This document shows positions 30,149 through 37,262 of a DNA stretch of 52,335 nt, one piece after another. The translations under genes and the position numbers were made by a program. The DNA lies in assembly GCA_020247005.1 (NCBI GenBank), contig JADCJN010000134.1:1-52335 (forward strand), read 5' to 3'. Source of the stretch: Silvanigrellales bacterium. Lineage in GTDB: Bacteria; Bdellovibrionota_B; Oligoflexia; Silvanigrellales; Silvanigrellaceae. Within the stretch, counting starts at the first letter, position 1; the number at the start of each line of letters is the position of its first letter. The notes under the pieces are model-generated. The model searched no databases and was not told where the DNA came from. It saw only the letters and a list, made by a program, of their open reading frames with translations.

Positions 30149-31762
30149 ATGAACGCATTCCTGCAGATCATTGCGCAGTTGGTGGAGTCTGTTCCCGGCA
30201 GCGTATGGCTCGAGAGCCGTTTTTTTCCGTTCCACGAGCTTAAAAATCCTCGAGCCCGCCTCTTCGATGCCGTGTTTTTTTCCCAAGGGGCACATGGCGC
30301 GTTGGGTTTGGCCTGGATGCAATTCGAAGGCCGAGAAGACGAACTTGTGACACTGCCCTTCCGTTTGGCCCGGTACAGCGAGGATGGTGACCTCATCATG
30401 CTGACACCGTGGAGTCTTCGTGAGGCGAGCGGCGACAGCGCCCTCTACGAGGCGTGGCGGTACAGCCAGCACACCCAGAATCCGATGCGAACGGCTCGCG
30501 ATGGGCGCTTCTCTCACCGGTTCACCAATGGCGAACCCAATCTTCTAGCATTGAACATTTGGTCGGACTCACGCAACACCTGCGTGAGGCTAGAGTCGCA
30601 GGAAGCGTATAAGATTTTTAGAACGTTCAACCGCTTTCAGCCCGACTCAATGGAGGTGGACGTTCTTGAATACCTCAACCAGCAAGACCAATTTCTAAAC
30701 TATCCGAAACTTGTTTCGGTATACGAATACAGTTCACGCGACATTGTTCGCGCGCACGTCGCTATCAGCACCCGTTACATTCACAACCAGGGGACGCTTT
30801 GGCAAGACCTCTCGGTGAGAGTCCAGCACGCCCGCTTTCCTCAACCCATGCAAGAGCGCAGCTCGTTTGAAACTTGGGCGTCCGTTCTGCGCACAGCCGA
30901 GCAGCTTGGACGTCTCATGGGCGAGTTTCACCGTGCCATGTCGCGCGTTCGCGACGTTGCGCGCCTCGCACCGGAGTCGAACACGGGCGCCGCACGAGAC
31001 GCCTGGTTTGCCATGATGATGGAACGGCTCGACTGGCGACTTTCTGAAGTCGTACAGACGAGTCACGTTCTTTTCGGAGGGACGTTTGACCTTTCTAAAG
31101 CGCAGGCCTGCCGGGACAAACTTCTTGCACAGGTGAAAGACACCACTCATCTCGGCCTTCTTATCCGCGTGCATGGCAATGCGCACCTGGGACAAATCCT
31201 CTTGTCGAATGAACAGCTTTTTTTGCTCGACTTCGAAGCCGATGATTTGGACGACCCCAAGTACCGAGAGCAGAAACAAAGCAGCCTTGAAGACGTTGCA
31301 TCGATGCTCCTGTCTTTGCGTTACAGCTGGCGAAGCACCGAGCGCAGCACGTTCTCGCACGTATTTTCCGACTTCATTGATCCTGAGTCGAATTTCGGAA
31401 GGCACGTGCAAACCACGAAGCGGCAGTTCGTGGAGCCGCGATCGTATGCACCCACATACCAAAAGTTAGAAGCCGTTTTTATGCGCTTCTATCGCCACAC
31501 CGTGCTCGAAGACTCGGGCTCCGCAGAACTCGTGCCCGCCAACGAAACCGACTTCGACAACCTCCTCAAGCTTTACTCCTTCATGCGAATTTTGAAGGAG
31601 ACCCTGCGGGACTACGAAGCCGGAAATCCGCGCGCCAAGCTCACTCTCCGCCTTCTTGAAGAGTTCGTAGCACAAGAAATGGGGACGCCTGGTTCTAAAG
31701 AAACAGACGGTTCTAAGGAAACGGCCGACCTAACGCCTTCGGAGCCCGCGCACGGCCAATGA
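30149..31762 (+). CDS. Maltokinase-like phosphotransferase with altered catalytic motif
   Basis: A 537-residue protein from ATG 30149. The N-terminal cap domain (about 1-130) resembles that of maltokinases (Mak/Pep2). The C-terminal kinase-fold lobe has LGRLMGEFHRAM (253-264), RVHGNAHLGQILL (340-352) and LLDFEADD (359-366), then a conserved SLEDVASMLLSLRYSW. In active maltokinases the loop reads HGDLHLGQ with catalytic Asp; here it is HGN (Asn344). The second metal/ATP motif DFE is intact. No TreS, GlgE or other trehalose/glycogen gene is near. Its 3' end overlaps the convergent ABC permease gene by 50 bases. Confidence 0.75.
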   Translation: MNAFLQIIAQLVESVPGSVWLESRFFPFHELKNPRARLFDAVFFSQGAHGALGLAWMQFEGREDELVTLPFRLARYSEDGDLIMLTPWSLREASGDSALYEAWRYSQHTQNPMRTARDGRFSHRFTNGEPNLLALNIWSDSRNTCVRLESQEAYKIFRTFNRFQPDSMEVDVLEYLNQQDQFLNYPKLVSVYEYSSRDIVRAHVAISTRYIHNQGTLWQDLSVRVQHARFPQPMQERSSFETWASVLRTAEQLGRLMGEFHRAMSRVRDVARLAPESNTGAARDAWFAMMMERLDWRLSEVVQTSHVLFGGTFDLSKAQACRDKLLAQVKDTTHLGLLIRVHGNAHLGQILLSNEQLFLLDFEADDLDDPKYREQKQSSLEDVASMLLSLRYSWRSTERSTFSHVFSDFIDPESNFGRHVQTTKRQFVEPRSYAPTYQKLEAVFMRFYRHTVLEDSGSAELVPANETDFDNLLKLYSFMRILKETLRDYEAGNPRAKLTLRLLEEFVAQEMGTPGSKETDGSKETADLTPSEPAHGQ

Positions 31763-32618
31763 AACCCGCCAGCAAAAGCAGGGTAAGAACGTACGGCAAG
31801 ATTTGAATAAACTGCACTGGAACTGTGGTGTTTCCCCAAAGCGACAAGCCCTGCAGTCGGATTTGAGCGGCATCGAAAAAGCCAAACAACAGGCAGGCCA
31901 ACACGGCGGGAACTGGACGCCACTTGCCAAGGATGAGCGCTGCCAGCGCCATGAAGCCCCGACCGCCCGTCATGTTGCGCGCAAACGCCGAAGACAGAAA
32001 CAACGAAAGGGAGGCTCCGCCGAGTCCTGCGCACACGCCGCACAAGAAGAGGGAGGCATAACGAACACGAGCGACGCCGACCCCCGCAGCGGCGAGAGCC
32101 GCAGGGCTTTCACCAGCGAAACGATGCCAAAGCCCACCCAGTGTGCCGCGCGACACCAACGCCACAAGTGCAGCCACCACGACGACAAGCACAAGGGGAG
32201 CGTAGGCAAATCGCGCTTCAACAGGGAGCGATGGGGTGCTACTGCTTGTTTCAAAAAGAACGTTGCAAAGAAACGGCGTGAAGCCAAGCGCGAACATATT
32301 GAGCGCCGTGCCCACCACCACTTGATTCGCACGCAAAGTCACAGCAAAGAAGGCGTAGACGAGGGAAAGCACGCCACTGGCAAGCGCAGCACCCGTGGCG
32401 CCCATCCACGCATTGCCTGTGTAATGCGCGGTGATGGCACCCACAAAGGCGCCTATGAGCATCTTCCCCTCCAGGGAAATGTTCACCACGCCCGCCCGCT
32501 CGCTCAAAAATCCTCCGAGCGCTGCAAAGGCAAGCGGGGTGCTCACCCGAGCCACCGACACCGCAAAAGGACCCACAGACGACGCAAATTCCATCACCTC
32601 GTTTAAGGCGCCGTTCAT
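31713..32618 (-). CDS. Nucleoside-type ABC importer permease 2 (NupQ/YufQ-like)
   Basis: A 301-residue inner-membrane permease of the BPD_transp_2 (sugar/nucleoside) family, with about eight helices and the conserved LSERAGVVNISLEGKMLIGA near residue 40. It is the last gene of a four-gene operon encoding a BMP-type importer. Its start overlaps the stop of the other permease by four bases. Its last 50 coding bases overlap the convergent maltokinase-like gene. Confidence 0.9.
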   Translation of the reverse strand: MNGALNEVMEFASSVGPFAVSVARVSTPLAFAALGGFLSERAGVVNISLEGKMLIGAFVGAITAHYTGNAWMGATGAALASGVLSLVYAFFAVTLRANQVVVGTALNMFALGFTPFLCNVLFETSSSTPSLPVEARFAYAPLVLVVVVAALVALVSRGTLGGLWHRFAGESPAALAAAGVGVARVRYASLFLCGVCAGLGGASLSLFLSSAFARNMTGGRGFMALAALILGKWRPVPAVLACLLFGFFDAAQIRLQGLSLWGNTTVPVQFIQILPYVLTLLLLAGFIGRARAPKALGRPFP

Positions 32619-33706
32619 GCCGCTCCCTTCTTCACCGTGCCATCAACATCAGGCGACGACGAACGAAACACTTTGCCCAGCACGGTTCTTCCCCAAATCC
32701 CCACCCGGTCGACGAGCACGTCGGCCGCGACGGCGGCAATGACAAACGCCTGAATGATGGCAGCGATGTCGCGAGAAACCCTCTCCGTTTGAAAGTCGAG
32801 ATCCGCAGTTCCTTTTTGGAGCGCGCCAAAAAGAAGTGCGGAAGGAAGCACGGCCAAAGGATGTCCGCGCCCCAGAAGGGCCACTGCGATGCCCATGAAG
32901 CCGTAATCGGGGGAAAACCCAAGCCGGAATCGGTGTGCGGATCCCAAAATCTCGGGTACGGCCACAAGACCCGCAAGCCCTCCGGCTAAAGTGAGAGCCA
33001 AGATTTTCGCGCGGGCAGGCCGCGCACCCGACTGAAGCGCTGCAGCCTCGGATGCCCCTAAAGTTCGGAGATCAAATCCTGTGGGCGTTTTGCTCAAGAA
33101 CACCCACACGAGAGGAATGGCCGCCAGGGCGAGGAACACCGCGACGCTCGCAGGCGTGTCGGGAAACGCCGACAAGGGTGAAAGACGATAGCTCTCGGCA
33201 ACGTACCGGGTTTCTGGATTTGAGGTTTCAGGGTTCGCGACATGATACAAAACAACGTAACTCGCCACCCCCGCGGCAATGAAATTCAACATGATGGTGC
33301 TGATAACCTCATGACTTCCCCTCTTGGCAAGAAGCCACCCGGGCACGAAGCCCCAAAACGCGCCTCCGGCAAACCCTGCGCAGGCCGCACCGAGCGGAGC
33401 CAAAGGCCACGGCAATGAAGGAAAGGCGAGTGCAAAAAGCGTTGCAGCCAAGGCGCCTACGGCAAGCTGTCCTTCTGCACCAATATTGAAGAGACCCGCT
33501 TGAAACGCCAACGACACCGACAGGCCGGTAAAAACGAGCGGCGTTGCAGCAGCCAACGTCATGCCGACATCATATTGGCTTCCAAAAGCGCTCAGAAAAA
33601 GAATGCGACCAACGTTCAGGGGGTTTTCACCCGCGAAGCCTGTGAAGGCAAGGCCCAGAGCAAGACCAACGACAACAGCCAAAAGTGAACGCAAAAAGGC
33701 GGTCAT
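32615..33706 (-). CDS. Nucleoside-type ABC importer permease 1 (NupP/YufP-like)
   Basis: A 363-residue permease of the same family. LAFQAGLFNIGAEGQLAVGA (about residues 65-84) is the signature cytoplasmic-loop region, with GGLAGLVAVPEILGS and DYGFMGIAVALLGRGHPL later on. It forms a heterodimer channel with the downstream permease. Four-base overlaps on both sides show tight translational coupling. Confidence 0.92.
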   Translation of the reverse strand: MTAFLRSLLAVVVGLALGLAFTGFAGENPLNVGRILFLSAFGSQYDVGMTLAAATPLVFTGLSVSLAFQAGLFNIGAEGQLAVGALAATLFALAFPSLPWPLAPLGAACAGFAGGAFWGFVPGWLLAKRGSHEVISTIMLNFIAAGVASYVVLYHVANPETSNPETRYVAESYRLSPLSAFPDTPASVAVFLALAAIPLVWVFLSKTPTGFDLRTLGASEAAALQSGARPARAKILALTLAGGLAGLVAVPEILGSAHRFRLGFSPDYGFMGIAVALLGRGHPLAVLPSALLFGALQKGTADLDFQTERVSRDIAAIIQAFVIAAVAADVLVDRVGIWGRTVLGKVFRSSSPDVDGTVKKGAA

Positions 33707-35325
33707 GTTGTCAGCCCTCCCATGGCAAGCCCCACATCGGTTTCGTTCTTCCTTTCGCCCTCGAAGGGCCCCAGAAGTGCGCCCGCATGAAAAACGAACA
33801 CGCGATCGGCAAGCGCAAGCACCTCATCGAGTTCACTCGAAACCAAAAGAAGCCCTGCGCCTGCTTGGCGCCGCTCCAAAAGGCGTCGGTGAATGACTTC
33901 AATGGCTCCGACATCGACCCCCCGCGTCGGTTGCGCGACGACAAGCAGCCGAGGTGCGAGTGCCATTTCTCGCGCAAGCAGAACTTTTTGCTGGTTGCCG
34001 CCTGACAAAGAGCCCGCGGGGAGAGTGAGATCCCGTGGACGCACATCGAAGGCCTCCGATGCTGCCTGCGCCGTGGCGTGCAAAGCCTTCCTTCGGAGAA
34101 ACCCGAACCGGGAGTAAGCTGGCAGATGCTGGCGACCCAACAGGTAATTTTCTTCCACAGGTGAATCGGGCAAAAGCCCCTGGGCGAGCCTGTCTTCGGG
34201 AACGAACCCCCACGAAAGAGCGCGCAGTGAACGAGCGTCCAGAGTCCAGGCATCGTGGCCCAGGATCTCAAAGCGCGGCGCTTTTTTGTGTCCCTCATTC
34301 TTCAACACGCGCGAGGCTTCTTGGCAGCTTTCCGCCCACGCCGAAGGCGACGTCAGGAGTGCGAGAAGATCGCTTTGGCCGTTTCCTTCGACGCCCGCAA
34401 TGCCCACAATTTCGCCCGCCCGCACTTCAAATGTGACGTTGGAAAGTCTTGGCTTCGCGGCTCCTTTTTCCAGCAAAGAAATGCTCTCGAAACGCAAAAG
34501 GACTTCGGCGTCTGGCCCTGGCGCTGGGGAGCGCAGCACGCCTTGCAAAGAAAGATCGACAGTGTGACCCACCATCAAGTTGGCCAGTTCTTCGATGCTC
34601 GGGAGATGTGGACGAACCAACGATGCCACGACCTTGCCCTGGCGCAGCACTGTGACAGCATCCGCATGGGCAGTGACTTCACGGAGTTTGTGAGTCACAA
34701 CGATCACCGATTTTCCTTGAGCCACAAGCCTTTTGAGCGTGGTAAAAAGAGCAGTCGCTTCGAAGGGCGTCAGCACCGCCGTAGGTTCGTCGAGCACCAA
34801 GATGTCGGCATCGAGAAAAAGGAGCTTCAAAATTTCCAGGCGCTGCTGCTCGCCCACGCCAAGGTCTTTGACGAGGCGGTGAAAATCTACGGGAAGCCCG
34901 AATTCGCGTGCAAGAGCTTCGAGCTTCTGGAGCGCCTCTGCACGATGCAAGGGGCGCAGAGCGCGCGGTACGGGAGAGTTCCGCACGCTTTCCACAACAA
35001 GCAAAACGTTGTCGAGAGCCGTTTCCGTTTCACTCAGCATGAAGTGCTGGTGCACCATGCCGATGCCCCTCGACACCGCTTCTACAGGAGACGCAGGAGC
35101 AAAAGGTTTTCCGTGAAGCAAAAGGCTCCCTTCGGTCGGCTTCACAAGCCCAAAGAGCACCTTCAGAGCGGTCGTTTTTCCAGCGCCGTTTTCGCCGACC
35201 AGAAAATGAAGCGTTCCCTTTGCGACCCCGAATGAAACATTCCGGTTCGCATAGACGCCATTGTCAAAGCGCCGCGAGACGTTGCGGTACTCGACTGCCA
35301 ACGCGTGAGACGCCGCACCGCTCAC
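33703..35325 (-). CDS. Nucleoside-type ABC importer double ATPase (NupO/YufO-like)
   Basis: A 540-residue protein with two fused ABC domains. The first has Walker A GENGAGKTTA, signature LGVGEQQRLEI and Walker B LVLDEPTAVLTP. The second has a degenerate Walker A (GVEGNGQSDLL) and signature LSGGNQQKV, as is normal for the sugar/nucleoside class (RbsA/NupO). It therefore hydrolyses ATP mainly at one site. Operon position is between substrate-binding protein and permeases, with 4-base overlaps. Confidence 0.95.
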   Translation of the reverse strand: MSGAASHALAVEYRNVSRRFDNGVYANRNVSFGVAKGTLHFLVGENGAGKTTALKVLFGLVKPTEGSLLLHGKPFAPASPVEAVSRGIGMVHQHFMLSETETALDNVLLVVESVRNSPVPRALRPLHRAEALQKLEALAREFGLPVDFHRLVKDLGVGEQQRLEILKLLFLDADILVLDEPTAVLTPFEATALFTTLKRLVAQGKSVIVVTHKLREVTAHADAVTVLRQGKVVASLVRPHLPSIEELANLMVGHTVDLSLQGVLRSPAPGPDAEVLLRFESISLLEKGAAKPRLSNVTFEVRAGEIVGIAGVEGNGQSDLLALLTSPSAWAESCQEASRVLKNEGHKKAPRFEILGHDAWTLDARSLRALSWGFVPEDRLAQGLLPDSPVEENYLLGRQHLPAYSRFGFLRRKALHATAQAASEAFDVRPRDLTLPAGSLSGGNQQKVLLAREMALAPRLLVVAQPTRGVDVGAIEVIHRRLLERRQAGAGLLLVSSELDEVLALADRVFVFHAGALLGPFEGERKNETDVGLAMGGLTT

Positions 35326-36401
35326 TTTCGAGCGCCGCGTTCATAGAAGTCGGGTACCTTCACCTTGCCCGCAATAATGTCGGACTTCAGCGCTTTTGCC
35401 CTCGCAAGAACAGCCGGCGTGACAAGAGACTTGTTGTGTTCATCCATAGCGAAGTCGATGCCCTCGTCGGCAAGACCGAAACGCACGACACCACCTTTGA
35501 ATTTGCCTTCCTTGGCACTTTTGATGGTGTCGAAGACGGCAACGTCCACGCGTTTGAGCATGCTTGTCAGCACGTAGCCGGGTTTCAGGCCGTTCTGGTT
35601 GCTATCCACTCCAATGGCGAACTTCTTTTTTTCTTCCGCAGCATCGAGAAGGCCCATATTCGTGGCTCCCGCAGCCCCAAAGATGATGTCAGCTCCGCCT
35701 CCATATTGTGCCACGGCAAGTTCTTTGCCTTTGGGCGGGTTGTTCCACGCCTCACCTGTGACGCCCACGTAGTTGCTCACCACCTGCGCTTTCGGGTTTA
35801 CATGCTTCACGCCCGCTTCGTATCCCATTTGGAATCGGCGAATGAGCGGAATGTCCATGCCCCCAATGAATCCCACCTTGTTGGTTTTCGTTGTGAGTCC
35901 GGCAATGGCGCCCACAAGAAACGAACCCTCATGCTCTTGAAACAGGAGGGAACGCACGTTCTTGGAGTCGACTTCCGCATCGACAAGTGCGAAATTTTGG
36001 CCTGCGAACTGGGGGGCCACTTTCTTCATGGCATCGGCCTGAGAAAAGCCCACAGCGACAATGAGGTCGAACTTAGCGCGCGCGAAGTTGCGCAAATGAG
36101 GTTCCGAAGCAGCCGTGTCGTTGGCCTCCACCGACTTCAACTGCACACCAAGCTCTTTGACCGCACGGTTGGCCCCGAGGTTCGCGGCGGAATTGAACGA
36201 CTTGTCGTCCTTTCCGCCTTTGTCGAAAACGAGACCCACCCGGAAGGGCGCTCCCCACGCAGCGGGCGCCGCAAGCGTGAAGAGTCCGAGAGTTGCAATG
36301 ACGACAGTCGCCTGAAGGAGCCCTGGCCCCATGAAGCGCACAAAGTGGCGAAGCGAGGTCTGCTTTTCAACGCGACAACGAAAGTTGAACGGCATGGCCA
36401 T
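35322..36401 (-). CDS. BMP-family (PnrA/NupN) substrate-binding lipoprotein-like protein
   Basis: A 359-residue periplasmic-binding protein of the Bmp/Med family. An N-terminal hydrophobic segment (about residues 28-50, ending AWGA) exports it. FRVGLVFDKGGKDDKSFN opens the mature domain; VGFSQADAMKKVAPQF, KVGFIGGMDIPLIRRF and IIFGAAGATNMGLL are family motifs. Known relatives bind purine or other nucleosides. It is first in the operon, with ribosome site AGGAG just upstream of ATG 36401, and divergent from ndk. Confidence 0.93.
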   Translation of the reverse strand: MAMPFNFRCRVEKQTSLRHFVRFMGPGLLQATVVIATLGLFTLAAPAAWGAPFRVGLVFDKGGKDDKSFNSAANLGANRAVKELGVQLKSVEANDTAASEPHLRNFARAKFDLIVAVGFSQADAMKKVAPQFAGQNFALVDAEVDSKNVRSLLFQEHEGSFLVGAIAGLTTKTNKVGFIGGMDIPLIRRFQMGYEAGVKHVNPKAQVVSNYVGVTGEAWNNPPKGKELAVAQYGGGADIIFGAAGATNMGLLDAAEEKKKFAIGVDSNQNGLKPGYVLTSMLKRVDVAVFDTIKSAKEGKFKGGVVRFGLADEGIDFAMDEHNKSLVTPAVLARAKALKSDIIAGKVKVPDFYERGARK

Positions 36402-36449
36402 TTTCTCCTGAGACGATTTTGGTTCAGGTCGGGGGCCCAGAGGGGAAAC

Positions 36450-36506
36450 GTTGACACCCGCCAGGAGGGACGGCTAACACGGCAAAGCCGCAGGGTGAAC
36501 GTCAAC
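36450..36506. promoter_or_regulatory. Inverted repeats and candidate ndk promoter in the bmp-ndk divergent region
   Basis: GTTGAC-ACCC (36450-36459) is mirrored by GGGT-GAAC-GTCAAC (36493-36506), with GAAC as an extra four bases in one arm. Nested between them is CGGC-AAA-GCCG (36480-36490). A plus-strand promoter-like pair, TTGACA (36451-36456) and CTAACA (36474-36479) with 17-base spacing, overlaps the left arm. This could be an operator controlling both directions. Confidence 0.35.
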
Positions 36507-36577
36507 CCGCTTTCCGCGAGAAGGCGCTTTGCTGCCTGCACACCTTCCCCCCCTTTTTTCAACTTCGAGGTTACCCC

Positions 36578-37003
36578 ATGGAACTGACCCTTTCCATTAT
36601 TAAGCCCGATGGCGTTCGCCGCAATCTTGTTGGTAAGATCTTCTCCCAAATCGAAGAGTCGGGCCTGCGCATCGCCGCCACACGCATGATTCACCTGTCG
36701 CGTCGTGAAGCAGAGCAGTTTTATGCGGTCCACAAAGAGCGTCCCTTCTATGGCGAACTTGTGGAGTCGATGACCACCGGCCCTGTTGTTGTTTCCGTGC
36801 TGGAAGGCGCCAACGCTATTGCCAGGTACCGCGACCTCATGGGGGCAACCGACCCCAAGAAGGCGGCTGCAGGAACAATCCGCGCAACGCACGCCGTGAG
36901 CATCGGCGAAAACACGGTGCACGGCTCCGACGCCGTTGACACCGCCAAGCATGAAGTGGGCTTCTTCTTCGCGGGAACAGAGATCGTCAACCGCGCCAAG
37001 TGA
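36578..37003 (+). CDS. ndk: Nucleoside diphosphate kinase
   Basis: A 141-residue enzyme that equilibrates NDPs and NTPs by a phosphohistidine intermediate. It starts [17 protein letters not shown] and has the active-site His115 in ENTVHGSDA. Length and motifs are standard. Ribosome site GAGG at 36568-36571. It lies divergent from the nucleoside importer. Confidence 0.97.
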   Translation: MELTLSIIKPDGVRRNLVGKIFSQIEESGLRIAATRMIHLSRREAEQFYAVHKERPFYGELVESMTTGPVVVSVLEGANAIARYRDLMGATDPKKAAAGTIRATHAVSIGENTVHGSDAVDTAKHEVGFFFAGTEIVNRAK

Positions 37004-37262
37004 CGCGGGTGCCTCTTGGTTTGGGCTGAGAGCTCCGAAAACCCCGCCCCGGCGTGCGATGAAGCCAAAGGGACGTGGGTTTTTTTTCGTCACTTTGAAG
37101 GCGCGCCGTTTGAGTTCCTGCAACCTTCGAGTAGAATCAGGTGCTTCTTCGAAGGAACGTCGGACAGCGGCTTCACTGAAAGTGGCGCACAGCAATGTTT
37201 CCACGCGAACTCCACACTGCGATCTCCCCGCGAGAATCGACTGGCACGGAAGGTGTCCCTCC

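Noticed and set aside
35220-36587. 455-residue plus-strand frame opposite the BMP binding-protein gene
   Set aside because: Antisense to a certain gene, His/Arg/Phe-rich and without recognisable motifs.
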